Assembly: GCF_002160525.1 (NCBI RefSeq)
Contig: NZ_NFKT01000002.1
Span: 1 to 64,000 of the forward strand
DNA length: 64,000 bases
DNA from: Lachnoclostridium sp. An169
GTDB taxonomy: Bacteria; Bacillota; Clostridia; Lachnospirales; Lachnospiraceae
Reading direction: 5' to 3'
The notes beneath the pieces are model-generated. The model was given only the letters and a program-made list of their open reading frames with translations. It made no database searches and was not told where the DNA came from. Numbering within the stretch: position 1 is the first letter of the stretch; each line of letters starts with the position of its first letter. Of the stretch, positions 1 to 9,504 are shown piece by piece. The position numbers were made by a program, and so were the translations under genes.

Positions 1-2
1 TT

Positions 3-965
3 AAATATCGCGGAAAAAATGAGACAAATGGCGCAGTAAAATTAATTGACAAAAACAGCAGTAACAATGAAAACTTTATCATGCTTCCCATGGTGGATTT
101 CTGTTTCAAGGAACTGATGAACAACGAGAAGGTGCGTCTGGGCTTTATTGCAGCAGTGCTCGGGAAAGAACCGTCCCAGATCCGCAGGACAACGCTGATT
201 CCTACGGAACTGCGCAGGGATGCTCCGGATGACAAACTGGGAATCCTGGATGTGATGGTGGAACTGGAGACCGGTGAAAAGCTCAACATAGAGATGCAGG
301 TGCCTTATTTTGAATACTGGCCCAGCCGGGTGCTGTTCTACGAGTGCAGGATATATGTCGGACAGATCAAAAAAGGTGAGTCTTATGAAGTATTAAAGCC
401 CTGTATCCATGTCAGCATTCTCGATTTCATCCACTTTCCACAGGACAATCGCTGTTACCGGAAGATTGCTCTCTGTGATGTGGAAACCGGTGAACAGTAT
501 ACGGATCTGTTGGAACTGCATATCCTGGAATTGAAAAAACTGCCGGAGGAAGACCAGAATGAGGAGGGCGTAATCCGATGGATGCGCTTTCTGGGCGGGA
601 AGACCCGGAAGGAGTTTGAAGATATGGCAGAGAAAGACGAGTATATCGAAGAGGCGTATAACGAGTTGAAAAGACTGAGTCTGGATGAGAAGAAGAGGCT
701 GGAGTACGAGGCGAGAGAGCGTGCGCTTCTGGATTATAATACCCAGATGAGGAGCGCGGAGCGGCGTGGAGAAAAACGTGGATTCGAGCGTGGAGAGAAG
801 CGCGGAATTGAGCTAGGAGAGTGGAGTGCTCTGAAAAAACTGGTTGAGAAAAAACTGGAAAAGGGAAATGCCCCGGAAGAGATCGCGGATATCCTCGAGA
901 TGGACATAAGCGAGGTCACCAAGATCGCAGAGGAGTGGAAAAAGGAAACCTCCCGGAAGAAATAG
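3..965 (+). CDS. Rpn-family PD-(D/E)XK nuclease / putative transposase, 5' end outside window
   Basis: Resembles the Rpn (recombination-promoting nuclease, PDDEXK_2) family of clostridia, whose members are thought to nick DNA and promote recombination. The core lies near GILDVMVE...NIEMQV, supplying the acidic residue and the E-x-Q of the PD-(D/E)XK fold. The C-terminus has the arginine/glycine-rich repeat (RGEKRGFERGEKRG) and short helical tail usual for the family. The reading frame is open from base 3 with no in-frame start before the ATG at 81, and the family block IMLPMVDFCFKEL straddles that ATG, so the true start is probably upstream of the window. Right after the helix KGNAPEEIADIL, a second, frame-shifted copy (KGNLPEEIAR) begins at 935, so the tail looks rearranged. 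Family confident; activity not shown. Confidence 0.8.
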   Translation, partial: KYRGKNETNGAVKLIDKNSSNNENFIMLPMVDFCFKELMNNEKVRLGFIAAVLGKEPSQIRRTTLIPTELRRDAPDDKLGILDVMVELETGEKLNIEMQVPYFEYWPSRVLFYECRIYVGQIKKGESYEVLKPCIHVSILDFIHFPQDNRCYRKIALCDVETGEQYTDLLELHILELKKLPEEDQNEEGVIRWMRFLGGKTRKEFEDMAEKDEYIEEAYNELKRLSLDEKKRLEYEARERALLDYNTQMRSAERRGEKRGFERGEKRGIELGEWSALKKLVEKKLEKGNAPEEIADILEMDISEVTKIAEEWKKETSRKK

Positions 966-1029
966 CCAGGCTCCCTGATCTGATATCAGCAGGAATATGG
1001 CACTTTCTGATATCAGGAGGAAGACCATC

Positions 1030-1929
1030 TCAGCAGAAATCCGGATTCAGCACCCGGTCCATATCTTCCGGCATCGGCGCGGTAAATTCTATCTGTTCCC
1101 CGGTAATGGGATGGCGGAAGCTCAGGCGGTACGAGTGAAGAGCCTGGCGGGTGATATATTCCATGTCCGGATTGTACAGATAATCGCCTATGAGGGGATA
1201 ACCGATATATTTCATATGGACACGGATCTGATGGGTGCGGCCTGTTTCCAGGATGAGGGAGACAAGGCTGTGCCCGTTTTTTTCTTCGACTTTACGGAAA
1301 TGAGTGACCGCGGCTTCCCCATTTTCAAAATCGATTTTCCGCTCGATAAGGGAAGTTCCGGCTCTCCCGATCGGTGCGCAGACCGTTCCGGAAGGAGGCT
1401 GGATGCTTCCGCGGACGAGAGCCAGGTATTCCCGCTCGATTTCATGACGCACAGCCATGCCGGAGAGAATACTGGAGCTGACCAGATGTTTGGCGATCAC
1501 GGTCAGACCGGAAGTATCCCGGTCCAGTCGGTTTGTACAGCGGAAGATGAAGGGCTTCTTCTGCTGCTCAAAATAGTACATCAGCGCGTTAGCCAGAGAA
1601 TTCCGGTAATTGTTGAGAGAGGGATGGGTCGGCATCCCGGTGGGCTTGTTTACGATAATGATATCCTCATCCTCGTAGACGATATCAAGGGGAAGGGAAA
1701 CTGCCGGTATATTCGGTGAGGACTCATGCTCATTAATGTGTACAGTGAGAAGATCTCCCTCTGCAAGCGGCGTGCGCATATAGGTCCAGACGCCGTTTAT
1801 GAGAAGACTCTCCGGCATCTTTTTCAGCTGAGTGAGATTCTGATACGAATAACCTTTCCTGCGAAGATACTGCTCGGCGCGAAGCCCTGCATCTTCAGCG
1901 GTGATCTGATAGTTGATTTCCCTTTCCAT
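1030..1929 (-). CDS. RluA/RluD-family 23S rRNA pseudouridine synthase
   Basis: Predicted to isomerise uridine to pseudouridine in structured RNA, most likely 23S rRNA. The 299-residue protein has an N-terminal S4-like RNA-binding segment (about residues 10-75) and the catalytic block NRLDRDTSGLTVIAK, whose Asp is the family nucleophile. Later it has the conserved TGRTHQIRVHMKYIGYPLIGD block. Length suits RluA-type enzymes. It is transcribed toward the Rpn gene, ending 65 bases from that gene's stop, and stands alone. Which uridine it modifies cannot be read from sequence. Confidence 0.92.
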   Translation of the reverse strand: MEREINYQITAEDAGLRAEQYLRRKGYSYQNLTQLKKMPESLLINGVWTYMRTPLAEGDLLTVHINEHESSPNIPAVSLPLDIVYEDEDIIIVNKPTGMPTHPSLNNYRNSLANALMYYFEQQKKPFIFRCTNRLDRDTSGLTVIAKHLVSSSILSGMAVRHEIEREYLALVRGSIQPPSGTVCAPIGRAGTSLIERKIDFENGEAAVTHFRKVEEKNGHSLVSLILETGRTHQIRVHMKYIGYPLIGDYLYNPDMEYITRQALHSYRLSFRHPITGEQIEFTAPMPEDMDRVLNPDFC

Positions 1930-2148
1930 TTTGTATCCTCGATTTCGTATTTATCCGCGGCAGAACAGCAGTACACCGGACAAAGGTACAGCAGGGTGTA
2001 ACGTCCGCGGACAGGTCTGTCTGCTATTATACAGGAACCGTGCGGGAAATAGAAGATAAATCACGGAAAAAGAACACATTTCTTTATTTTTTAATATGTC
2101 CGGTCGGAAAAGAACTTTGTTATAATACAACATAAATCTATTGCAGCG

Positions 2149-2245
2149 CTGTTACTTTCACATGTCCGTTAAGCGTCCACAGCACCGCCCCTTATTGCCA
2201 CGGCGGCTATGCCTGCGCCCGGGAGTGACAATAACAGTTTTTTTT
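2149..2245. repeat. Palindromic intergenic element, copy A
   Basis: The 418-base gap between the pseudouridine synthase and the response regulator holds an imperfect hairpin. Arms 2149-2161 and 2225-2237 match with two mismatches and are followed by eight T, so it could act as a terminator. Its interior (about 2186-2227, with CGGCGGC and CGGGAGTG blocks) resembles the interior of the larger palindrome at 35352-35512: about 34 of 41 positions match by eye. No protein-coding content was recognised. It may be a small non-autonomous mobile element or a structured RNA. Confidence 0.55.
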
Positions 2246-2272
2246 GCTTTCTTCTTTTACACGTATTATAAT
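2244..2272 (+). promoter_or_regulatory. Candidate sigma-A promoter for the RR-HK-SBP operon
   Basis: TTGCTT at 2244-2249 and TATAAT at 2267-2272 are separated by 17 bases. The -35 box overlaps the T-tract of the palindromic element just upstream. The start codon is about 75 bases further on. A second TATAAT at 2121-2126 has no convincing -35 box. Confidence 0.5.
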
Positions 2273-2347
2273 AGCAGAAAGAAGCTTTCCGGGGGAAAGG
2301 GATGGGAGGACAAGTCTCCGGGATACAGCAGGGAAAGGGAGAGGATT

Positions 2348-3901
2348 ATGCTTACGATTCTGATAGTGGATGATGAAAGACTGGAGAGAAACGGGATTAA
2401 ATTCCTGTTGAAAAGGGAAGAGGAGGAGTTCCGTATTCTCGAGGCGGAAAACGGCAAAGATGCTCTGGGAATACTGGCGTCCAACCATGTCGATATTATT
2501 TTTTCGGACATTAAGATGCCTTATATGAACGGACTGGAACTTACCCGTCAGGTCAGAGAATCTTATCCCATGATGGAGATTGTGATTTTCAGTGGTTATA
2601 ATGATTTCACTTATGCAAGGGAAGCGCTTCGTTACGGCGTGGTGGACTATGTCCTGAAACCGGTAGATCCGGAGGAATTCCACAAGACGCTGATGAGGGT
2701 ATGCGATCATATACGCGGACGAGAAGAGGAAGAAGAGAGAAATAATGCGAAGACGGACTATCTGATGAAATATTTTTTCATCGATTATCTCTATACCGGA
2801 AGCGCGGAGAAGGCGGAAAAGGTGGCGCATATTCTGGAACAGGGCAGAGAAAAAAACGGGCTGATCGGCCGGTGTACCAGAATGATCCTGGCAGGGGCTT
2901 CGAACGGGCTGTTTGAGACGGAGGAAGAACACTTTATCGAAAATCTGAAGGAACAGCTTCAGAGGGAATTCTATTATGTCAATCTGAATTCTAATGAGTC
3001 ACTTTTCCTTTTTACGGAAAAGTATACGGACTACAGGGCTCTGGCCGAGATGATTCATCAGTTTTTCCTCAAGCGCTATGAGACAGACTGCTATTTTGCA
3101 GTAAGCAAAGACCTTGCGGGGTGGAGACAGATGCCTGATGAGTTCCGGATACTGGAACAGCTCCTGCAGGAACAGTTTTATCAGCCGGGACATCATGTGT
3201 TTGTAAACGGAGAGGAAAAAGATGAGGAATCCTGGGACGCAGAGCATGATTCGGAAATTACGGAGCGCATTTCGAAAGATATCGGTTATAAGGATATTAC
3301 GCAGCTGAAAAAAGATTTCGGCACTCTGGCGCAGAAATACAGGCAGGATAAGCAGTTTTCGGAAATGTATGTGAAATTCGTCTTTTCCGGAATTATGAAA
3401 GAACTCTTTGAACAGATCCCTTCAGGGGATGAGAAGAATCTTTCCCGAAAGGTCGAACGGCTTTACCGGTGCAGGAAGATACAGGATGTGCTTGAAATCG
3501 TATCTGAGGCAATGAGGGAATATGAAGCGTACATCAGTGAGCAGGAGGAAGGGTTTCGTCGGGAGATTTCAACAGTTAAGAGTTATATCCACTATCACTA
3601 CGGCGAGAAAAACATCGGACCGGAAACGCTTGCTGCCCAGGTTTATCTGTCACCGGGATATCTGAGCACTATTTTCAAAGATGAGACAGGGGTGACTCTG
3701 AACCGGTATATCCGCGAAGTGAGGATGAACAAGGCAAAAGAACTGCTTGAGGGAACAAACATGAAAATCGCGCAGATCGCAAAGAAAGTCGGATTCGCCA
3801 ACAGTTCATATTTCTGCCGCAGTTTCCGGGAATTCTTTGGTATGTCCCCGGATTCATGCAGGAAAGGAAAGACGGATGAAGAAACTGATCAGGATATTTA
3901 A
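2348..3901 (+). CDS. YesN-type response regulator, REC plus AraC HTH
   Basis: Transcription factor of a two-component system, expected to act in the cytoplasm on sugar-uptake genes. The receiver domain spans residues 1-120, with LIVDDE at the start, the phospho-acceptor Asp54 in FSDIKMP and the Lys of VLKP. A long linker follows, and two AraC-type helix-turn-helix motifs lie in the last 100 residues (LAAQVYLSPGYLSTIFK and IAQIAKKVGFANSSYFCRSF). The ATG at 2348 is chosen because the receiver fold begins there and GGAAAGGGAGAGG precedes it; the open frame extends upstream into the palindromic element but that part is not protein-like. It overlaps the kinase gene by 26 bases. Confidence 0.92.
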   Translation: MLTILIVDDERLERNGIKFLLKREEEEFRILEAENGKDALGILASNHVDIIFSDIKMPYMNGLELTRQVRESYPMMEIVIFSGYNDFTYAREALRYGVVDYVLKPVDPEEFHKTLMRVCDHIRGREEEEERNNAKTDYLMKYFFIDYLYTGSAEKAEKVAHILEQGREKNGLIGRCTRMILAGASNGLFETEEEHFIENLKEQLQREFYYVNLNSNESLFLFTEKYTDYRALAEMIHQFFLKRYETDCYFAVSKDLAGWRQMPDEFRILEQLLQEQFYQPGHHVFVNGEEKDEESWDAEHDSEITERISKDIGYKDITQLKKDFGTLAQKYRQDKQFSEMYVKFVFSGIMKELFEQIPSGDEKNLSRKVERLYRCRKIQDVLEIVSEAMREYEAYISEQEEGFRREISTVKSYIHYHYGEKNIGPETLAAQVYLSPGYLSTIFKDETGVTLNRYIREVRMNKAKELLEGTNMKIAQIAKKVGFANSSYFCRSFREFFGMSPDSCRKGKTDEETDQDI

Positions 3902-5573
3902 AAATCTGAAGTTCCGGTATAAACTTACGCTGCTGATTGCAGCGGCAGGTCTTATACCGGTGATGATTATTGTCGTGTATATGCAGTATGGAATGATTAA
4001 CCTGCTCCATGAGACAGAAATTGACAACATGGACAAGACATTGCAACAGTCCGTGAGATCCATAGAAAACCAGGAGAAAATCTATGAAAATCTGGTGAAT
4101 TATCTTTCCTATTCCAAGAGTCTGCGGTCTATCCTTACCATGGATTCGATGTCGGATTATGAGACTTACAGTGAGTATGTAAATGTGGCGGATCCTTTGC
4201 TTCAGATGCCGCAGATTTATCATCAGGAGATTCGAAGTATTTCCCTGTATTCGGACAGCATTGAGGTGGCACACGGAGATACGCTTCTTCCGTTGGAAAT
4301 GGCGGGAAAGCAGGCGTGGTATTCAAGGCTGGGCGATGATTCCGGGCTTCTGCAGTGGTATGCAGCACAGGGAGATACACAGGAGATTACAGCATTCCGG
4401 ATATTTTACGGAGATGATGACATTGCAGCGGTTCTTGCAATCAGCCTGGACTATGGGACGGTTCTGGAACCCTTTACGAATCAGATCCGGGATAATACAG
4501 GGGGAATCATATTTGACAGCAGCGGCAGCGTGATTTATTCCGGTTACAGCATGGATGAAAAATATCAGCCGGCAGACGGGGAGTCCCTGGAATATCTGCA
4601 GGATCATTACACCTGTTCGGTACAGGAGATGGAAGGAACCGGTTGGAAATTCTGTATGTACCGGCCTGCGGAGGTCATAACAGAGTCTGCCTCGGTTCTG
4701 ACATTAAGGAATATCCCGATTGTTATAATCTGCATTGTACTGATGGTAATAGCGGGCTATTTCTTCGCCAGGAAGACGATTGCCGGTCTGGAAATGCTCA
4801 CGGAGAATATGAATCAGATCCATTTAGGTTTCCGCAAGGTGACTGTCAGCAGTGATTCCAATGATGAAGTCGGTGTACTGATCCGCTCCTTTCGCAGGAT
4901 GATGGATCAGATGAACCATCTGATTTCAGAGGTGTACGAAGGCAAGATTAAACTGCAGAACAGTGAGATGAAGGCGCTTCAGGCTCAGATCAATCCTCAT
5001 TTCCTGTATAATTCTCTCTCTATCATCAACTGGAAGGCAATTGAAGCGGGGGAGGATGAGATCAGCAGGGTTACACTGGCACTGTCTACTTATTACCGTA
5101 CCAGTCTTAACCGGGGAGAGACGATGACCACAGTTGAGAGTGAAGTCAGCAATATCCGCGCCTATCTGAGAATTCAGCTTATTATGCACGACAATAGTTT
5201 CCAGGTCCGGGAAAAGATCGATCAGGAACTCTGCGGGTATGAAATTCCGAAACTTATTCTTCAGCCGCTTGTGGAAAATGCCATTGACCACGGGCTTGAT
5301 ATGTCGGAGAAAGCGGAGAAGATTCTGGAAGTCTCTGTTCAGGGAGACGGAAATGATATTGTGTTCTGCGTAAAGGACAACGGCGTAGGAATGGAACAGC
5401 AGAAGACAGAGCAGATTCTTACCTACCAGTCTTCCGGATACGGAGTGAGAAACGTGTCTGAACGGATACAGGTGCTGTACGGGAAAGACGGAAGCATGAA
5501 GGTAAAAAGCACCCCGGGTGAGGGGACGGAAGTGATAATCAGAATTCCAAAGAAAGCAGGGAAAAAGACATGA
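3876..5573 (+). CDS. YesM-type sensor histidine kinase
   Basis: Membrane sensor kinase, partner of the preceding response regulator. One membrane segment lies near residues 16-38, an extracytoplasmic sensor region of about 240 residues follows, and a second membrane segment lies near 275-297 (IVIICIVLMVIAGYFFA). Then come HAMP-like, His_kinase and HATPase domains. The phospho-acceptor is in NPHFLYNSLSIINWKA; the ATP-lid residues are in LVENAIDHGLDM and DNGVGM. GGAAAGGAAAG precedes the ATG. Its stop overlaps the next gene's start by four bases (ATGA), which suggests coupled translation with the binding protein and perhaps a shared sensing task. Confidence 0.93.
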   Translation: MKKLIRIFKNLKFRYKLTLLIAAAGLIPVMIIVVYMQYGMINLLHETEIDNMDKTLQQSVRSIENQEKIYENLVNYLSYSKSLRSILTMDSMSDYETYSEYVNVADPLLQMPQIYHQEIRSISLYSDSIEVAHGDTLLPLEMAGKQAWYSRLGDDSGLLQWYAAQGDTQEITAFRIFYGDDDIAAVLAISLDYGTVLEPFTNQIRDNTGGIIFDSSGSVIYSGYSMDEKYQPADGESLEYLQDHYTCSVQEMEGTGWKFCMYRPAEVITESASVLTLRNIPIVIICIVLMVIAGYFFARKTIAGLEMLTENMNQIHLGFRKVTVSSDSNDEVGVLIRSFRRMMDQMNHLISEVYEGKIKLQNSEMKALQAQINPHFLYNSLSIINWKAIEAGEDEISRVTLALSTYYRTSLNRGETMTTVESEVSNIRAYLRIQLIMHDNSFQVREKIDQELCGYEIPKLILQPLVENAIDHGLDMSEKAEKILEVSVQGDGNDIVFCVKDNGVGMEQQKTEQILTYQSSGYGVRNVSERIQVLYGKDGSMKVKSTPGEGTEVIIRIPKKAGKKT

Positions 5574-7267
5574 GAAAAGGAAAGGGGATCATTCGTGCGG
5601 CAGCAGTAACTCTGACGCTGCTTCTGAGTGCCGGAGCGCTGTCCGGATGCAGTGAGAACAGGACAGAGCCGAAAGGAACGAAGGAGAAGAGCGGAGGCAG
5701 CGAAGCTGCATGGGAGAGCGCACAACATACGCCGCTGGGAAAGTATCCGGAGACGGTAGAGTATACCCTGGGCAAGATCTCCGGAGCAAATAGCTCCAAT
5801 ATGCCGGAAGGGGACACCTATGAGGATAATGCATATACGCGTTATCTCAGGGAAATCCTTAATATCCAGAACGTGGATATTTTTGAACTTCAGACCGGAG
5901 GCGCCTATGAGGAGGCACTGGAGGTCACTATTGCGGATAAGAGTTTACCGGATGTCCTTGTGGTGAATGGGCGGGAGAATCTGATGCGGCTTGTGGAGGC
6001 CGGACTTGTGGAAGATCTGACGCAGGTATATGAGGAGTGCACAACTGAAACCATCAAAGCAATGTATGAGAGTTATGGAGAAGATCTTCTGGGTTCCGCT
6101 ACATTTGACGGAAAGCTTTATGCTTTTCCGAACTGTGAGATCGACGATGGTCATATGCTGCTCTGGCTGCGGACGGACTGGATTCAGAAGCTTGGGCTTG
6201 AGGAACCGGCGTCCATGGATGATGCCATGAAGATTATTAAGGCTTTTGTAGAAAATGATATTGCCGGAAACAAAGAGACAATCGGTCTGGCATGCAGTAC
6301 GGAACTGATAGCAGGCTCCAGCGGTACTTACGGTGTGGACGGGATTTTCACAAGATTTGGTTCTGTACCGGAACGGTGGATCCTGGATGACGATGACGGT
6401 GTGGTGTGGGGATCTCTGACAGACGAGACAAAGGAAGCTCTGGCATTTCTGAATCAGCTGTATGAGGACGGCATTCTTGATTCCCGTTTCCTCCTGCGGC
6501 AGACGGAAAATATCGATGATCTCGTGATAAATGGGAAGTGCGGTGCAATATTCGGGCGTTGGTGGGCGCCGAACAATCCGCTGAGCCTGTCTTATGAGGC
6601 GGATGATACGGCAGTGTGGAAGCCTTATCTTTTTGCCGAAGATGTGCAGGAACAACCCCAGACATTTGAGGCATATGATAAATGGATGTATGTTGTGGTA
6701 CGCAAAGGATATGAGCATCCGGAGATTGTAGGAAAATATGTGAGTGCTATTTTTGATTACTCCAGGTATGAAGATGACCGGTATGCCAACGATGTAAACA
6801 AATATTTTGCGATCAATGTGGATCCAACGGCGCGGCCGATGAACATAAACGTAGATTACATTGACGCACTGTTTCGGTGTGAAACAAATCTTGAGGCTGC
6901 ACTGGACGGTGAGATGAGCAGGGATGAACTATCCGGTCTTGAAAAATCCTATTACGATACCTGTGAAGCATACCTGAATGAAGAGCGGGGAAGTGCCAAT
7001 GAATGGGCGGCATATGCATCGAGAATTCAGGCGGTCCAGGTGCTCAAAGCGGTCGGAAACGCAGAAAAACCGGTTATTTCGATAGGTGATGCAGATGCAG
7101 AGATCCCGCAGAATCTCAGAGATATGGAAAGGGAAGCGTTCCTTCAGATTATTGTCGGCGAAAAACCGGTAGATTATTTCGATACTTTTGTGGTAGAATG
7201 GTATGATAATGGAGGCGCAGAGCTGACGGAGAGCGTCCGTGCGTCATACCAGGAAACATTGAAGTAG
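5570..7267 (+). CDS. Extracellular solute-binding lipoprotein, no permease nearby
   Basis: Large (565-residue) type 1 ABC binding protein resembling the LplA/YtcQ-type carbohydrate-binding lipoproteins. It has a hydrophobic signal and a lipobox ending LSAGALSGC, predicting lipidation at Cys27 and anchoring outside the membrane. Aromatic and acidic residues are frequent in the mature part, as in oligosaccharide binders. The start overlaps the kinase stop by four bases. The next gene is tex, so there is no permease or ATPase in this operon. Two readings are possible: it serves a transporter encoded elsewhere, or it presents ligand to the kinase as a third component of the sensor. The ligand is unknown. 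Confidence 0.88.
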   Translation: MRKGKGIIRAAAVTLTLLLSAGALSGCSENRTEPKGTKEKSGGSEAAWESAQHTPLGKYPETVEYTLGKISGANSSNMPEGDTYEDNAYTRYLREILNIQNVDIFELQTGGAYEEALEVTIADKSLPDVLVVNGRENLMRLVEAGLVEDLTQVYEECTTETIKAMYESYGEDLLGSATFDGKLYAFPNCEIDDGHMLLWLRTDWIQKLGLEEPASMDDAMKIIKAFVENDIAGNKETIGLACSTELIAGSSGTYGVDGIFTRFGSVPERWILDDDDGVVWGSLTDETKEALAFLNQLYEDGILDSRFLLRQTENIDDLVINGKCGAIFGRWWAPNNPLSLSYEADDTAVWKPYLFAEDVQEQPQTFEAYDKWMYVVVRKGYEHPEIVGKYVSAIFDYSRYEDDRYANDVNKYFAINVDPTARPMNINVDYIDALFRCETNLEAALDGEMSRDELSGLEKSYYDTCEAYLNEERGSANEWAAYASRIQAVQVLKAVGNAEKPVISIGDADAEIPQNLRDMEREAFLQIIVGEKPVDYFDTFVVEWYDNGGAELTESVRASYQETLK

Positions 7268-7287
7268 AGAGGAACGAAAAGACAAAG

Positions 7288-9444
7288 ATGGATATTAATC
7301 AGAAAATTACGGATGAACTCGCGGTGAAGCGCTGGCAGGTGGATGCAGCGGTAAAACTGATTGACGAGGGGAATACGATTCCGTTTATTTCAAGATACAG
7401 GAAGGAGGCGACAGGTTCTCTTAACGATGAACAGCTCAGGAAGCTGTATGAGAGACTGGTCTATCTGCGCAATCTGGAGGAGAAGAAGGAACAGGTGATT
7501 TCCAGTATCGAGGAGCAGGGGAAGATGACAGAAGAGCTGCGTGCGCAGATCCTTGCAGCCCAGACACAGGTGGCGGTGGAAGATCTGTACCGTCCTTACC
7601 GTCCGAAGAGGCGGACCCGTGCTACCATTGCGAAGGAGAAGGGGCTGGAGCCTCTTGCTGCGCTGATCATGCTGCAGAATGCGAAGGAGCCTCTTGAGAA
7701 AACGGCGGAAGCATATGTTTCGGAGGAGAAGGATGTGAAAACCGCGGCGGACGCTGTCGCCGGTGCGAAGGATATTATCGCAGAGTCCATTTCCGACAAT
7801 GCGGATTATAGAAGCTGGATCCGCCGGACGACCATGAAGAAGGGAAAGGTTGTCTCTGCGGCAAAGGATCCGGAGGCGGAGTCGGTTTATGAGATGTATT
7901 ATGAATTTGAGGAGCCGGCGGCGAAACTTGCGGGACACCGTGTCCTGGCACTGAACCGCGGAGAGAAGGAGAAATTTCTCACTGTAAAGGTGGAGGCGCC
8001 GGATGATGAGATCATCAGTTACCTTGAGCGGAAGACAATCACCAGGGATAATCCCTATACCACACCGGTTCTGAAAGATACCGTGGAGGACAGCTATCAC
8101 CGGCTGATCGCCCCGGCGATCGAGCGGGAGATCCGCAGCGAACTGACCGAGAAGGCGGAGGACGGAGCCATCGAAGTGTTCGGGAAGAACCTGCACCAGC
8201 TTCTGATGCAGCCGCCCATTGCGGGACATGTGGTGCTCGGATGGGATCCCGCTTTCCGTACCGGCTGCAAGCTGGCGGTTGTGGATCCCACAGGAAAGGT
8301 GCTGGGGACGACAGTGATCTATCCGACTGCACCGACCACGCCGAAAAAGATCCAGGCAAGCAAGGATCTTTTGAAGAAGATCATACCGAAATATCACATT
8401 TCTCTTATCTCTCTCGGAAACGGAACGGCGTCCAGAGAATCGGAACAGTTCATTGTGGAGCTGTTAAAAGAGATCCCGGAGAAGGTGCAGTATGTGATCG
8501 TAAACGAGGCAGGGGCGTCTGTCTACTCCGCGAGCAAGCTGGCAAGTGAAGAGTTCCCGAAGTTTGATGTGGGACAGAGGAGCGCGGCGTCCATTGCCAG
8601 AAGGCTGCAGGATCCTCTTGCAGAACTGGTGAAGATCGACCCCAAGTCCATCGGCGTGGGGCAGTACCAGCATGATATGAACCAGAAGAAGCTGGGCGAA
8701 TCGCTGAATGGCGTTGTGGAAGACTGCGTAAATAAAGTCGGCGTGGACTTAAATACCGCGTCGGCGCCGCTTCTCTCCTATATTTCCGGAATCAGCAGCA
8801 CGATCGCCAAAAATATCGTGGCATACCGTGAGGAGAACGGACGCTTTACAGACCGCAGAGAACTGCTGAAAGTCCCGAAACTGGGACCGAAAGCATTTGA
8901 GCAGTGTGCGGGATTTATGCGGATCCTGGAGGGAAAGAATCCGCTGGATTCCACAGGCGTTCACCCTGAGTCCTACGAGGCGGCGGAGAAGCTCCTCAAA
9001 AAGCAGGGATATACGCCGGAGGATATCACAGAGCACAATCTGACCGGACTGTCGCTGACCATCCGGGACTATAAGAAGCTGGCGGATGAACTGGGGATCG
9101 GCGAGATCACTCTGAGGGATATTGTGAAAGAACTGGAGAAGCCTGCCCGCGATCCCAGGGACGAGATGCCGAAGCCGATTCTGCGCACGGATGTGCTGGA
9201 GATGAAGGACCTGAAAGAGGGAATGGTGTTAAAGGGAACTGTGAGAAATGTTATTGATTTCGGGGTATTTGTGGATATCGGCGTCCATCAGGACGGTCTG
9301 GTTCATATCTCCCAGATAACAGACAGATATATTAAGCATCCGCTGGAAGCGGTGAGCGTGGGGGACATCGTGGATGTGAAAGTGATGAGCGTGGATCTGA
9401 AGAGAAAAAGGATTCAGCTCACGATGCGGGGAATTTCAGCCTGA
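7288..9444 (+). CDS. tex: Tex family RNA-binding transcription accessory protein
   Basis: Cytoplasmic nucleic-acid-binding protein of the Tex/Spt6-like family, linked to transcription fitness and toxin expression in other bacteria. At 718 residues it has the usual length. It has the N-terminal helical Tex domain (RYRKEATGSLNDEQLR), a YqgF/RNase H-like domain beginning near GWDPAFRTGCKLAVVD, helix-hairpin-helix units (SYISGISSTIAKNIVAYR and LLKVPKLGPKAFEQCAGF), and a C-terminal S1 domain (VLKGTVRNVIDFGVFVDIG...GLVHISQI). It follows the binding-protein gene by 20 bases and could be co-transcribed with it, but no functional link is implied. Confidence 0.96.
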   Translation: MDINQKITDELAVKRWQVDAAVKLIDEGNTIPFISRYRKEATGSLNDEQLRKLYERLVYLRNLEEKKEQVISSIEEQGKMTEELRAQILAAQTQVAVEDLYRPYRPKRRTRATIAKEKGLEPLAALIMLQNAKEPLEKTAEAYVSEEKDVKTAADAVAGAKDIIAESISDNADYRSWIRRTTMKKGKVVSAAKDPEAESVYEMYYEFEEPAAKLAGHRVLALNRGEKEKFLTVKVEAPDDEIISYLERKTITRDNPYTTPVLKDTVEDSYHRLIAPAIEREIRSELTEKAEDGAIEVFGKNLHQLLMQPPIAGHVVLGWDPAFRTGCKLAVVDPTGKVLGTTVIYPTAPTTPKKIQASKDLLKKIIPKYHISLISLGNGTASRESEQFIVELLKEIPEKVQYVIVNEAGASVYSASKLASEEFPKFDVGQRSAASIARRLQDPLAELVKIDPKSIGVGQYQHDMNQKKLGESLNGVVEDCVNKVGVDLNTASAPLLSYISGISSTIAKNIVAYREENGRFTDRRELLKVPKLGPKAFEQCAGFMRILEGKNPLDSTGVHPESYEAAEKLLKKQGYTPEDITEHNLTGLSLTIRDYKKLADELGIGEITLRDIVKELEKPARDPRDEMPKPILRTDVLEMKDLKEGMVLKGTVRNVIDFGVFVDIGVHQDGLVHISQITDRYIKHPLEAVSVGDIVDVKVMSVDLKRKRIQLTMRGISA

Positions 9445-9504
9445 TCCCGGAGAAACCGGAGGAGAGCAGGATGGCGGACGTCCGGAAAGGAGAAACATAC
9501 CACG

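Noticed and set aside
997..1719. 240-codon plus-strand frame over the pseudouridine synthase
   Set aside because: The minus strand carries all RluA motifs; the plus frame has no start signal or homology.
2141..2347. N-terminal extension of the response regulator reading through from 2141
   Set aside because: The extension translates the palindromic element and a T-rich tract; the receiver fold starts exactly at the ATG at 2348, which has its own ribosome binding site.
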